Positions 21,758-30,509 of a DNA stretch of 64,000 nt are shown here, one piece after another. Position numbers and translations under genes: made by a program. The stretch spans positions 1-64,000 of the forward strand of contig NZ_JACDXW010000008.1 in NCBI RefSeq assembly GCF_020539505.1. The letters are read 5' to 3'. Under the pieces are notes generated by a model. It saw nothing but the letters and a program-made list of their open reading frames with translations. It was not told the origin of the DNA and ran no database searches. The stretch comes from Mesopusillimonas faecipullorum (lineage in GTDB: Bacteria; Pseudomonadota; Gammaproteobacteria; Burkholderiales; Burkholderiaceae_B). Each line of letters opens with the position of its first letter. Position 1 is the stretch's first letter.

Positions 21758-21984
21758 AGGCCTTGCTCATCGCCCCTATCCGCTTTTACCGGTTTTTTCT
21801 AAGCCCTTGGATAGGGCGCCAATGCCGCTTCACTCCTACTTGCTCGGCCTACGCCATAGAAGCCATACAGCTTCACGGCTCGGGAAAAGGGCTATGGTTG
21901 GCCGTCCGACGCATTGGGCGTTGCCATCCCTGGGGGCCTGGCGGTTATGACCCGGTTCCCGAATCCGACCGGCCCCTACGTTAA
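21751..21984 (+). CDS. yidD: Membrane protein insertion efficiency factor YidD
   Basis: 77 residues with the conserved features of YidD: an amphipathic N-terminus ([17 protein letters not shown]), the [15 protein letters not shown] cysteine region and the [10 protein letters not shown] ending. It assists YidC in inserting proteins into the inner membrane. It sits between rnpA, which it overlaps, and yidC, its functional partner. Confidence 0.96.
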   Translation: MLKALLIAPIRFYRFFLSPWIGRQCRFTPTCSAYAIEAIQLHGSGKGLWLAVRRIGRCHPWGPGGYDPVPESDRPLR

Positions 21985-22029
21985 ACTAGCGGGCTTTCCG
22001 GCCCCCACTGACCAAAGTTGACGAGCGTT

Positions 22030-23724
22030 ATGGACATCCGACGTACCATCCTCTGGATGATTTTTGCTTTCTCGCTGCTGCTGCTGTGGAACAACTGGCA
22101 GACCCACAACGGCCAGCCTTCCTTGTTCTCGCCCGGCACTCAACAAGCCGCGTCCGAGACGGCGCCTGCACCTACCGACAACGCCAGCCAGGCTGCTTCA
22201 GCGGCGGGTGTGCCTTCGGCGCAGCCCCCCTCAGCGGTGGCAGGCGCAAGCGAAACAGTTCCTGGCCAACAAGCACCGGCCCTGTCGCCCAGCCAAGCCG
22301 TGAACATCAAGACCGATGTCTACGACCTGACCTTCGACACGCAAGGCGCCCAGTTGGTACGCGCCAGCTTGCTTAAATTTGCCGACAGCGTAGACGACAG
22401 CCAGCCCATCATGCTGCTGAATAACGCCCCTGGTTCCATCTACGTGGCCCAGACCGGTATTATCGGCGCTCAGGGTCAAACGCTGCCCACCCACCTGACG
22501 CCTTTCCGTCTCGTTACCACCGACACCGCCTTTACCGGCGACAGCTTGGATGTAGTGTTCGAAGCCGAATCCGGTGGTGCCCGCGTCATCAAAACCTACA
22601 CCTTGCAAAAAGGCAGCTACGACATCCTGGTGAAGCACGAAGTGCAGAACCTCTCCGATGCCCCGTTGCAACCCTCGGTGTATTTGCAACTGACGCGTGA
22701 CGGCAACGACCCACCCGATACCTCGTTCTTCTACAACACCTTCACTGGCCCAGCGGTTTACTCCAGCGAAGACAAATACCAGAAGATCAGCTTCTCGGAC
22801 ATCAATAAGAACAAGGCAAACTATATCCACGAGGCCAATAATGGCTGGATAGCTATGGTGCAGCATTACTTTGCTTCTGCCTGGGTTCCCGTGCAGGATC
22901 AAATGCGCCACAACGAAGTGCTGCGCGTTGCCGATAACCTGTACGCCATTCGCGCCATTCAGGCTCTGGGCAATGTCGAGCCTGGCCAAAGCCAGGTTCA
23001 CCAGGCCCACCTGTGGGTTGGCCCGCAAGACCAGCAAGCCATGCAACAGGTCGCGCCCGGCCTTGATGTCGTGGTCGACTATGGTTTCCTCACCGTTATC
23101 GCCAAGCCGCTATTCCAGCTCATGACCTGGATTCACAGCTGGGTGGGCAACTGGGGTTGGACCATCGTCATTCTGACGGTGCTGATCAAGTTGGTTTTCT
23201 ACCCCTTGTCGGCTGCCAGCTATCGGTCTATGGCCAAGATGAAGCACGTAGGCCCGCGCATGAAGGCCATGCGTGAGAAATACGGCGACGACCGCGCCAA
23301 GCTGAATCAAGCCATGATGGAGATGTATCGCACCGAAAAGATCAACCCACTGGGCGGATGTTTGCCCATGCTGGTGCAGATTCCAGTGTTCATCTCGTTG
23401 TACTGGGTACTGCTGGGTAGCGTAGAAATGCGCGGGGCTCCTTGGATACTCTGGATCAAGGATCTGGCCGCCACCGACCCGTGGTTCATTCTGCCGGCCA
23501 TCATGATGGCGACCATGTTCCTGCAAATCAAGCTGAACCCCACGCCGCCCGACCCCATGCAGGCACGCGTCATGATGGTGATGCCCTTGGTATTCGGCGG
23601 CATGATGTTCTTCTTCCCGGCAGGTCTGGTGCTGTACTGGTGCGTCAACAACGCCATCTCTATCGCCCAGCAACGCTACATCATGAAGAAACTCGAAAAG
23701 CAAACGGCTGCTGCCAAGCGTTAA
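22030..23724 (+). CDS. yidC: Membrane protein insertase YidC
   Basis: 564-residue inner-membrane insertase of the Oxa1 family. The start MDIRRTILWMIFAFSLLLLW gives the first transmembrane helix, followed by a low-complexity Ala/Gln/Ser linker, the large periplasmic domain, and the conserved C-terminal hydrophobic core with the positively charged cytoplasmic loop (MAKMKHVGPRMKAMREKYGD). The ATG at 22030 is preferred to a TTG at 22018. It works with SecYEG or alone on small membrane proteins. A terminator follows at once, so the rpmH operon ends here rather than running into mnmE. Confidence 0.97.
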   Translation: MDIRRTILWMIFAFSLLLLWNNWQTHNGQPSLFSPGTQQAASETAPAPTDNASQAASAAGVPSAQPPSAVAGASETVPGQQAPALSPSQAVNIKTDVYDLTFDTQGAQLVRASLLKFADSVDDSQPIMLLNNAPGSIYVAQTGIIGAQGQTLPTHLTPFRLVTTDTAFTGDSLDVVFEAESGGARVIKTYTLQKGSYDILVKHEVQNLSDAPLQPSVYLQLTRDGNDPPDTSFFYNTFTGPAVYSSEDKYQKISFSDINKNKANYIHEANNGWIAMVQHYFASAWVPVQDQMRHNEVLRVADNLYAIRAIQALGNVEPGQSQVHQAHLWVGPQDQQAMQQVAPGLDVVVDYGFLTVIAKPLFQLMTWIHSWVGNWGWTIVILTVLIKLVFYPLSAASYRSMAKMKHVGPRMKAMREKYGDDRAKLNQAMMEMYRTEKINPLGGCLPMLVQIPVFISLYWVLLGSVEMRGAPWILWIKDLAATDPWFILPAIMMATMFLQIKLNPTPPDPMQARVMMVMPLVFGGMMFFFPAGLVLYWCVNNAISIAQQRYIMKKLEKQTAAAKR

Positions 23725-23757
23725 AGCAATCTCGGCAGTTCACGCTGCTTTCCGTTT

Positions 23758-23786
23758 AAGGCCTACGTTTTTACGTAGGCCTTTTT
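23758..23786 (+). terminator. Rho-independent terminator after yidC
   Basis: AAGGCCTACGT and ACGTAGGCCTT are perfect 11-bp arms with a TTTT loop, followed by TTT. It lies 33 bases after the yidC stop. Confidence 0.9.
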
Positions 23787-23896
23787 CATGCTCGGGCTGT
23801 GTCCCGTTCTTAAATCCACTTAGGTATCCAGGGAAACGACGTCCTGCAACATTCCGCCCTGAAAATGCGAATAACCTCACAGCCCGCAGAAAACGC

Positions 23897-23928
23897 TTAG
23901 CTATGGAAATAATTTTTTCTATAGCTAA
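23897..23928. repeat. Inverted repeat in the katA upstream region
   Basis: TTAGCTATGGAAA and TTTCTATAGCTAA are 13-base arms with 12 matching positions and a 6-base spacer. It overlaps the start of the OxyR-like site and may be part of the same regulatory region, or a second protein's operator. Confidence 0.4.
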
Positions 23929-23957
23929 CAACTATCGAACTGCTAGTATCAATCAAT
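23921..23957 (+). promoter_or_regulatory. Candidate OxyR-binding site upstream of katA
   Basis: The sequence reads ATAG-N7-CTAT-N7-CTAG-N7-CAAT. The first half (ATAGCTAACAACTAT) matches the published OxyR half-site ATAGnTnnnAnCTAT at every fixed position; the second half is degenerate but has the correct spacing. It lies about 170 bases before the catalase start. OxyR activation of catalase under peroxide stress is well established; binding here is inferred. Confidence 0.6.
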
Positions 23958-24127
23958 TTTCTTTTTTTGTTTTGCTTGTCTACACTAAGACACATGCCCC
24001 GTTCATACTTGGTATTCATGGCCTAGTTTGGAAGGCAGGCAAATGACTTCCTTTCATGCACCCACAACACTGGAAGCTTCTTTTTAAACCCGCATAGTCG
24101 GGCCCATTTTATCTACAGGGGACTCTC

Positions 24128-25561
24128 ATGAAGAAACTGACAACAGCAGCCGGCGCACCGGTACCCGACAATCAGAACTCACTGACAGCCGGCGTACGCG
24201 GCCCCGTCTTGCTGCAAGACGTGTGGTTACTTGAAAAGCAGGCCCACTTTAACCGCGAAGTTATCCCCGAGCGCCGTATGCACGCCAAGGGCGCCGGCGC
24301 CTTCGGTACCTTTACCGTTACGCACGACATCACTCGCTACACCAAAGCCAAAATTTTCTCCGAGGTTGGCAAACAAACTCCCGTGCTGATGCGCTTCTCG
24401 ACCGTGGCCGGCGAGCGCGGCGCGGCTGACGCCGAACGCGATATCCGTGGCGTTGCCATGAAGTTCTACACTGAAGAAGGCAACTGGGATCTGGTGGGTA
24501 ACAACACCCCCGTGTTCTTCTTCCGCGACCCGCTTAAATTCCCCGACCTGAACCACGCCGTCAAGCGCGACCCGCGCACCGGCATGCGCAGCGCGCAGAA
24601 CAACTGGGAATTCTGGACAGGCCTGCCCGAAGCCATTCACCAAGTCACCATCGTGATGAGCGACCGCGGTATTCCCGTCGGTTTCCGCAATATGCACTTG
24701 TTCGGCAGCCACACGTTCAGCTTCATCAACGCCGAGAACGAGCGTTTCTGGGTGAAATTCACGTTCAAGACTCAGCAAGGCATCAAGAACCTGACTGACG
24801 CCGAAGCCGAAGCCGTTGTCGGCAAAGATCGCGAAAGCTCGCATCGCGACCTGTACAACGCTATCGAGGCTGGCGACTTCCCCAAGTGGACGGCCTACGT
24901 CCAGATCATGCCCGAGAAGGATGCGGAAACCTACCACCTGAACCCCTTCGACCTGACCAAGGTATGGCCGCATGGCGACTACCCGCTGATCGAATACGGT
25001 GTTCTGGAACTGAACCGCAACCCCGAGAACTTCTTTGCCGAAATCGAACAGGCTGCGTTCACGCCCGCCAACGTCGTCCCCGGCATCAGCTTTTCGCCCG
25101 ACCGCATGTTGCAAGCTCGCCTGTTCTCGTATGGCGATGCTCAACGCTACCGCCTGGGTGTTAACCACCACCAGATTCCGGTGAATGCACCCAAGTGCCC
25201 CTTCCACAGCTATCACCGCGATGGTGCCATGCGCGTAGACGGCAACCATGGCGGTATCACTGCCAACGAGCCCAACACGCAAGGCGAATGGCAAGAGCAA
25301 CCCGATTACCGCGAACCGCCGCTGAAGATCGACGGTAACGCCGATCGCTGGGACCACCGCGTCGATTCGGATTACTTCACCCAAGCCGGGAATCTGTTCA
25401 GGCTGATGAACGACACGCAAAAGCAGGCACTGTTCGACAATACTGCTCGCGCCATCAACGGTGTGTCGGCTGACGTCGTGCAAAAGCACATCGACCACTG
25501 TTCACAGTGCGACCCCGCCTACGGCGCTGGTGTGGCTGCTGCCATCAAGAAGCTGGCCTAA
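24128..25561 (+). CDS. katA: Monofunctional haem catalase
   Basis: 477-residue small-subunit (clade 3 type) catalase that converts hydrogen peroxide to water and oxygen. The distal haem residues are present: His in [14 protein letters not shown] and Asn in [11 protein letters not shown]. The proximal tyrosine lies in [14 protein letters not shown]. The start codon follows AGGGGACTCTC. No signal peptide is seen, so it is cytoplasmic. It stands as a single-gene unit with its own regulatory region and terminator, placed between yidC and mnmE, which are more often adjacent in related genomes. Confidence 0.96.
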   Translation: MKKLTTAAGAPVPDNQNSLTAGVRGPVLLQDVWLLEKQAHFNREVIPERRMHAKGAGAFGTFTVTHDITRYTKAKIFSEVGKQTPVLMRFSTVAGERGAADAERDIRGVAMKFYTEEGNWDLVGNNTPVFFFRDPLKFPDLNHAVKRDPRTGMRSAQNNWEFWTGLPEAIHQVTIVMSDRGIPVGFRNMHLFGSHTFSFINAENERFWVKFTFKTQQGIKNLTDAEAEAVVGKDRESSHRDLYNAIEAGDFPKWTAYVQIMPEKDAETYHLNPFDLTKVWPHGDYPLIEYGVLELNRNPENFFAEIEQAAFTPANVVPGISFSPDRMLQARLFSYGDAQRYRLGVNHHQIPVNAPKCPFHSYHRDGAMRVDGNHGGITANEPNTQGEWQEQPDYREPPLKIDGNADRWDHRVDSDYFTQAGNLFRLMNDTQKQALFDNTARAINGVSADVVQKHIDHCSQCDPAYGAGVAAAIKKLA

Positions 25562-25566
25562 GTTTG

Positions 25567-25594
25567 TTGCCGGTTAGGCTTTAGCCGCCGGCAA
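25567..25594. terminator. Hairpin just after katA
   Basis: TTGCCGG and CCGGCAA are perfect 7-bp arms with a 14-base loop, starting 6 bases past the katA stop. No T run follows, so it may be a stabilising hairpin rather than a terminator. Confidence 0.35.
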
Positions 25595-25616
25595 TACGTA
25601 AGCGGTTCATTCAAAG

Positions 25617-25651
25617 GCCGTCGAATCCAAATTATGGGTTCGGCGGCTTTT
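25617..25651 (+). terminator. Terminator between katA and the LOG gene
   Basis: GCCGTCGAATCC and GGGTTCGGCGGC pair at 10 of 12 positions across a 7-base loop and are followed by TTTT. The convergent LOG-family gene ends 5 bases later, so it may act on both transcripts. Confidence 0.65.
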
Positions 25652-25655
25652 GTCA

Positions 25656-26237
25656 TTACAGGTTCTCGCGCTCCACCCATTTCACTACGCCAGTGGGAAC
25701 CTCGTACTCGCACATGGCCTTCAGCAAAGCCTGCGGCTGAGATTCCACAATCAACATGCCGCGATGCTGGGGTTTGATGAATTGTTCTTGCACCACGTGA
25801 TCCAGCCACTGGGTCAGGCCGTCGTAAAAGCCATCCAGGTTATACACCGCGCAAGGCTTGGCGTGATAGCCCAATTGCGCCCATGTCCAGACTTCGAACA
25901 GCTCTTCCAGCGTACCCAGGCCGCCCGGCAGGGCGACAAAACCATCAGACAATTCGGCCATCAGCGCTTTACGCTCGTGCATAGAGCCCACTACCCGCAG
26001 TTCGGTCAGCGCGGGATGCGCAATTTCTTTGTCGACCAGCGCCTGGGGAATAATGCCTATGACTTCGCCGCCATGAGACATGGCCGCATCGGCCACCGCC
26101 CCCATCAAACCGACGGACGCCCCGCCGTACACCACCCCGATGCCGGCCTTGGCCAGAGCGGTACCCAATTCGCGGGCGGCTTCTACATACTCGGGCTTAC
26201 GGCCCGGATTCGAACCTGAAAACACACAAATGCGCAA
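25656..26237 (-). CDS. LOG family protein (TIGR00730-type nucleoside-monophosphate phosphoribohydrolase)
   Basis: 193 residues with the Rossmann-like start RICVFSGSNPGRKPEYVEAA and the signature PGGLGTLEELFEVWTWAQLG, which forms the active site of LOG-type phosphoribohydrolases. These release a base from a nucleoside 5'-monophosphate; plant and some bacterial members activate cytokinins, while many bacterial ones act on AMP or related nucleotides. The physiological role here is unknown. It is convergent with katA and divergent from mnmE. Confidence 0.92.
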   Translation of the reverse strand: MRICVFSGSNPGRKPEYVEAARELGTALAKAGIGVVYGGASVGLMGAVADAAMSHGGEVIGIIPQALVDKEIAHPALTELRVVGSMHERKALMAELSDGFVALPGGLGTLEELFEVWTWAQLGYHAKPCAVYNLDGFYDGLTQWLDHVVQEQFIKPQHRGMLIVESQPQALLKAMCEYEVPTGVVKWVERENL

Positions 26238-26375
26238 AACGAACTCCTTATATGGCGCAGGCAGCCAGGTGCATACCTTTCCGGTTTTGAAAGCTGCCCA
26301 AACAATAATCTTAACGCCCCCACGCCAAGGCTTGCACGTAGGCCGGCATTACCGGGATAAGCGATAATCCACCTC

Positions 26376-27761
26376 ATGAACGCGCTACCTGATCAGCAAC
26401 CCATTATTGCCATTGCCACCGCCCCTGGGCGGGGTGGCATAGGTGTCATTCGTCTCTCGGGCAAAACCCTGGCTCCCTTGGTGCAAGGCCTATTCGGGCA
26501 GGAACTCACGCCACGCCATGCCTATTTCCGACCGTTTCTAGATCAAGACGGCCAAATGCTGGATGAGGGCATCGCTTTGTACTTTGCCGGCCCTCATTCC
26601 TACACCGGCGAAGACGTGCTGGAACTGCAAGGCCATGGCGGCCCCGCCGTACTCAAGCGCGTCATGGCACGATGCCTGCAAGTGGGGCAAGCGTTTGGCC
26701 TGCGCCTGGCCTTGCCCGGCGAATTCACCCAACGCGCCTTTTTAAACGGTAGACTGGATCTGGCCCAAGCCGAAGCCGTCGCCGACCTCATCGACGCATC
26801 CTCGGAAGCTGCTGCGCGTAGTGCCATGGCATCGCTAAGCGGTGCTTTTTCGCAGCAGGTCACCGCCCTCGATCACGACATTGTGCGTCTACGCATGTTG
26901 GTCGAGGCCACCCTGGATTTCCCCGAAGAAGAAATCGACTTCCTCGAAAAATACCAGGCACGCGACAAGCTGGATGCCATTCGCGAAAAGCTGGAAGCCT
27001 TGATAGCCCAGGCCCGCCAGGGCCTGATATTGCGTGAAGGCCTGCACGTGGTGCTGGCCGGCCAGCCCAATGTGGGCAAATCCAGTTTGCTGAATGCCCT
27101 GGCCGGCGATGACATCGCCATCGTTACTCCCATTGCTGGCACCACCCGCGACCGCGTGGTGCAGCAAATACACATAGACGGCGTCCCCCTGCATATCGTC
27201 GACACCGCCGGCCTGCGCGAAACCGAAGACACCGTGGAACGCATAGGCATACAGCGCAGTTGGGCCGAGATCGAAAAAGCCAACGTCATTTTGCACCTGC
27301 AAGATGCACGCCAACCCGACGACCCGCTGGATCAGGAAATTACCTCGCGCCTGCCGCCAGGCACGCCCGTCCTGAAGGTGTACAACAAAGTGGATCTGCT
27401 GGAGGTGGAATTACCCTGCCCCGCCACTCCCGATGCCGATAGCGGCGCCACCACACTTTATATTTCCGCCCGCAACGGCGCCGGCTTAGGCACTCTGCGC
27501 CAAACCTTGCTGAACATCGCCGGCTGGCAGCCCGGTGCGGAATCCCCCTGGCTGGCCCGCGAACGCCACCTGCACGCTCTGCAAGAAGCGCAGTTGCACC
27601 TGATCGTGGCAGACGAACACGCCAGCCACGACGACTCCGTGCTGGATTTGTTCGCGGAAGAACTCAGACTGGCACATGAAGAGCTGTGCCGGATAACGGG
27701 GCAATTTACCAGCGATGATTTGTTGGGGGAGATTTTTTCTAGTTTTTGTATTGGGAAGTGA
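26376..27761 (+). CDS. mnmE: tRNA uridine-5-carboxymethylaminomethyl(34) synthesis GTPase MnmE
   Basis: 461 residues. With MnmG it modifies the wobble uridine of several tRNAs. The N-terminal folate-binding domain starts [20 protein letters not shown]. The G domain has [16 protein letters not shown] and NKVD. The C-terminal motif FCIGK carries the catalytic cysteine. The last 15 codons (from about 27715) are AT-rich compared with the rest of the gene, and the final codons form the left attachment site of a genomic island, so the 3' end is the integration target. The protein remains complete. Confidence 0.97.
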   Translation: MNALPDQQPIIAIATAPGRGGIGVIRLSGKTLAPLVQGLFGQELTPRHAYFRPFLDQDGQMLDEGIALYFAGPHSYTGEDVLELQGHGGPAVLKRVMARCLQVGQAFGLRLALPGEFTQRAFLNGRLDLAQAEAVADLIDASSEAAARSAMASLSGAFSQQVTALDHDIVRLRMLVEATLDFPEEEIDFLEKYQARDKLDAIREKLEALIAQARQGLILREGLHVVLAGQPNVGKSSLLNALAGDDIAIVTPIAGTTRDRVVQQIHIDGVPLHIVDTAGLRETEDTVERIGIQRSWAEIEKANVILHLQDARQPDDPLDQEITSRLPPGTPVLKVYNKVDLLEVELPCPATPDADSGATTLYISARNGAGLGTLRQTLLNIAGWQPGAESPWLARERHLHALQEAQLHLIVADEHASHDDSVLDLFAEELRLAHEELCRITGQFTSDDLLGEIFSSFCIGK

Positions 27762-27763
27762 GG
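27744..27763 (+). repeat. attL of the mnmE genomic island
   Basis: TTTTGTATTGGGAAGTGAGG covers the last five codons and stop of mnmE. The right copy at 45471-45490, TTCTGCATCGGGAAGTGAGG, is identical at 17 of 20 positions, with all three differences at third codon positions, so both encode FCIGK-stop. The 3' end of mnmE (trmE/thdF) is a known integration site, as for Salmonella genomic island 1. Confidence 0.85.
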
Positions 27764-27876
27764 TGGAATCCATGGGCCTCCACTGAAGTCTGCTGATGTG
27801 CCTGTAAGCCGCATAAATACAGGGATTTTTGTCTACTGAGTGATTCGGTGATACAGTCAAAGCCACTCACTTTTAT

Positions 27877-27931
27877 GTCCAAGTTTGGTTCCAAGTAGCT
27901 GGGTTCTTGTCTCTCATCCCTCTGCTTGGAC
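27877..27931. repeat. TCCAAG repeats next to attL (possible integrase arm sites)
   Basis: GTCCAAG at 27877-27883, TTCCAAG at 27889-27895 and the inverted copy CTTGGAC at 27925-27931 cluster between attL and the integrase gene. The same heptamer occurs twice next to attR (45393-45399, 45405-45411). Short repeats flanking both ends of an element are what arm-type integrase-binding sites look like; binding is inferred. Confidence 0.45.
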
Positions 27932-27951
27932 ATACGGAGGATGAGACGGCA

Positions 27952-28987
27952 TTGACCGACAACGCACTCAAGGCGCTCAAGCCCAGAGACAAGACCTACA
28001 CGGTCACCGACGACCGAGAGCTTCATGTGGAAGTGTTCCCGACCGGGGGCATCGTCTGGCGTTACCGCTACCGACTGAATGGCAAGTACGAGAAGCTGAC
28101 GCTGGGCAAATACCCCGCGCTGACGCTGAAGAATGCTCGCCTGAAACGGGATGAGGCGGCGCTACCTAGAAAAGGACATCCTGCCGCACATCGGCAGCAA
28201 GCCTATCCGGGACATCACCGCCGAGGACGTGCGCAGCGTCATCTGGCGCAAGAAGGAACAAGGCTTCGATGCCGCCGCCGGCCAGGTGCGCGGCCTGCTC
28301 AAACGTATGTTCGACTACGCACTGACCTGCGGCCTGATCCAGGCCAACCCGGTCATGGCCTTGCCGATGCGGCACGTCTACCGCGCCGCCGCCCGCGACC
28401 GGGCGCTGACGCCGGACGAGATCCGGCAGTTCCTGCGTGCGATGCAGACCTCCAACATCCGCCGCCAGTTCAAGATCGCTTTCCAGTTGATCCTGATGAC
28501 CCTGGTGCGCAAGTCCGAGCTGATGTTGGCGCAGTGGAAGGACGTGCATCTGGGCGAAGGCGAATGGCACATCCCAATCGAGAATTCCAGGACCGGCAAG
28601 CCGCACATCGTCTACCTGTCCACCCAGGCGCAAACCCTGTTCAAGGAACTCAAGCCGCTGGCCAGCAGTAGCCTCTGGGTGTTGCCGGGCCGTAGCACCC
28701 TGGCCAAGCCCTTTGCCAACAATGCGTTGAACCAAGCGCTGAAGGTGTCATTGCAGGGGCAGGAGATCCCCGCCTTCACCATCCATGACCTGCGGCGCAC
28801 CGCATCGACGTTGCTGCACGAACAGGGCTGGCCTTCGGATGTGGTGGAAAAGGCGCTGAACCACACCATCGGCGGTGTGCGCGGTGTCTACAACCGCGCC
28901 GAGTACGCTGAACAGCGGCGGGAAATGCTGCAAGCCTGGTCGGCTTACATCGACGGGCTGGCACCGTCGGCCAATTTGGTGGTGTGA
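27952..28987 (+). pseudogene. P4-type tyrosine integrase, internal deletion with frameshift
   Basis: The N-terminal DUF4102 domain (LTDNALKALKPRDK ... GKYPALTLKNARLKRDE) is read in one frame and the SAM-like plus catalytic domains (MRRRYLEKDILPHIGSKPIR...) in another; the switch is at about 28150. About 50 residues that normally join them are missing, so a deletion of roughly 150 bases shifted the frame. The catalytic residues survive downstream: Arg in VRKSELMLAQW, His-x-x-Arg in IHDLRRTAS, His in NHTIGG and Tyr in VYNRAEY. The fragment from ATG 28151 could be translated but would lack arm binding. It lies next to attL, as expected for the integrase of this island, which is now probably locked in place. 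Confidence 0.85.
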
Positions 28988-29092
28988 GTCCGGCCGGGGC
29001 GCTGGTGGCCTTTTCCCTTTTTGGGTAGGGCCGTTGCCCCTTGGTTGCCATTCCCTTGCCTCTGCCTTTTCCTTTGTAGCAGCCATTCATGA

Positions 29093-29122
29093 TCGACGAT
29101 GATTATCAGATACTGATATAAT
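29093..29122 (+). promoter_or_regulatory. Promoter of the defence operon
   Basis: A perfect -10 box TATAAT at 29117-29122 lies 18 bases after TCGACG (4 of 6 matches to the -35 consensus). It is 32 bases upstream of the first gene of the operon. A short palindrome fills the spacer. The same arrangement is kept at 45590-45607 in the decayed second copy. Confidence 0.6.
29105..29117. promoter_or_regulatory. Operator-like palindrome within the operon promoter
   Basis: ATCAG-ATA-CTGAT is an inverted repeat between the -35 and -10 boxes. In the decayed copy at 45590-45602 the arms are identical (ATCAG-GCA-CTGAT) although the centre and surroundings have changed, which suggests the arms are bound by a repressor, most simply the winged-helix protein encoded next. 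Confidence 0.55.
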
Positions 29123-29153
29123 TGTAAATTAACGTGTCATTGGATTTGCGATC

Positions 29154-29471
29154 ATGAAGCGCTGCATTGTGGGTATCCGACAGCCAGACGGTTCGCCACC
29201 GAAGGGAAGCGAAACGCCCAGCATTTGGTTTCCGTCCCTGGCCTCACTGGCAGCGGTGCTGTCGGACGACAACCGCCGCCTGCTGCGCCTGATCCACGAC
29301 AAACAACCCAAGTCCCTGACCGAATTGGCCGAACTCAGTGGCCGCAAGGTGCCGAACCTGTCGCGTACCCTGCGGATGATGTCGGATTACGGCCTGGTTT
29401 CGCTGCAGCGCAATGTTCGGGATGTTCAGCCGACTGCGCTGGCGACTGAGTTTCTGGTGGTGCTGGATTGA
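29154..29471 (+). CDS. Small winged-helix transcriptional regulator
   Basis: 105 residues. The central part DDNRRLLRLIHDKQPKSLTE, followed by LAELSGRKVPNLSRTLRMM and the wing-like DYGLVSLQR, is a MarR/ArsR-like winged helix. It is the first gene of the defence operon and overlaps the following gene's earliest start. A role as repressor of its own promoter is inferred from the palindrome between the promoter boxes. The first 45 residues are not conserved in an obvious way. A truncated duplicate of its start persists at 45650-45715. Confidence 0.75.
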   Translation: MKRCIVGIRQPDGSPPKGSETPSIWFPSLASLAAVLSDDNRRLLRLIHDKQPKSLTELAELSGRKVPNLSRTLRMMSDYGLVSLQRNVRDVQPTALATEFLVVLD

Positions 29472-29497
29472 TGGCTACGAATAAGAGAGGGAATGCA

Positions 29498-30490
29498 ATG
29501 GCACGGATGTGGATGGTGCGCGGCGAAGGTGGCAGCTTGTATGACTCCTTCCGAGAACGCGGCGTAGCTGCCGTGGGCTGGAATCAATTGGCAGCCCATG
29601 CCAAACCCGGTGTCGGACGCAAGCAGCTAATCGCCCTGTACCAGTCCGCCGAGCCCCAAGCAAAGCAAGGCACAGTGATATCGGGCGCATCCCAGGTCTG
29701 GCGCTTCGTCAACGACATACAGGATGGTGATTGGATCGTCACCTATTCACCCGCCAATCGCCTGTACTCGATCGGCAAGGTCACAGGGCCAGCCGAACAC
29801 CACCCGGAGTGGGCCGAACAAGGCATGCCGCTGGCGCGCAAAGTGCAATGGCAAACGCAGGAGTTGCCGCGTGACAGCTTAGGCACCGGCACAAAGAACA
29901 GCCTGGGTTCGACCCTGACCTTGTTCGAGGTGCCGTCCAGCGCGGCAGTCGAAGTGCTGGCGGCGCTGAAGGGTAAACCTGCTCCTGTCGAGGAAGATGA
30001 AGCCGAGGAAGTCATCGCCGATCCACTGGCCGACATTGAGTCCCAGGCGCTGGAACGCATCAAGGACCGGGTCAACGAACTCGACTGGGACGACATGCAG
30101 CAACTGGTCGCCGGCATCCTGCGCGCCATGGGTTACAAGACCCAGGTTTCGCCACCCGGCTCGGATCGGGGTAAAGACATCGTGGCTTCGCCCGACGGCT
30201 TCGGCTTCGAACACCCACGCATTGTCGTGGAGGTCAAACACCGCAAAGAGCGAATGGATAGTCAGGAAATCCGCAGCTTCCTCGGCGGCCGTCACAAGGA
30301 TGATCGCGGGTTGTATGTCAGCACCGGCGGCTTCAGCAAGGATGCTCAGTACGAAGCTGATCGCGCATCCATTCCACTAGCGATGTGGACGCTGGACCAT
30401 GTGGTGCGCGCCCTGATCGAGCACTACGACGCCACCGACGCCGAAACCAAACGAATCGTGCCGCTGAAGCGGCTGTACTGGCCTGCCTGA
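29498..30490 (+). CDS. Mrr-type restriction endonuclease with EVE/PUA-like N-terminus
   Basis: 330 residues. The C-terminal half is an Mrr_cat nuclease: LDWDDMQQLVAGILRAMGYK, then GSDRGKDIVASP with the metal-binding Asp and IVVEVKHR with the E-x-K pair. The N-terminal half (RMWMVRGEGGSLYDSFRERG, VAAVGWNQLA, later DWIVTYSPANRLYSIGKVTG) resembles EVE/PUA-type domains, some of which read modified bases. This suggests a nuclease that recognises modified DNA, by analogy with type IV enzymes (inference). The ATG at 29498 follows GAGGGA; an ATG at 29471 overlapping the previous stop is an alternative. The helicase gene follows after 19 bases. Confidence 0.82.
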   Translation: MARMWMVRGEGGSLYDSFRERGVAAVGWNQLAAHAKPGVGRKQLIALYQSAEPQAKQGTVISGASQVWRFVNDIQDGDWIVTYSPANRLYSIGKVTGPAEHHPEWAEQGMPLARKVQWQTQELPRDSLGTGTKNSLGSTLTLFEVPSSAAVEVLAALKGKPAPVEEDEAEEVIADPLADIESQALERIKDRVNELDWDDMQQLVAGILRAMGYKTQVSPPGSDRGKDIVASPDGFGFEHPRIVVEVKHRKERMDSQEIRSFLGGRHKDDRGLYVSTGGFSKDAQYEADRASIPLAMWTLDHVVRALIEHYDATDAETKRIVPLKRLYWPA

Positions 30491-30509
30491 TGCCTGGGGA
30501 GACATTCAC

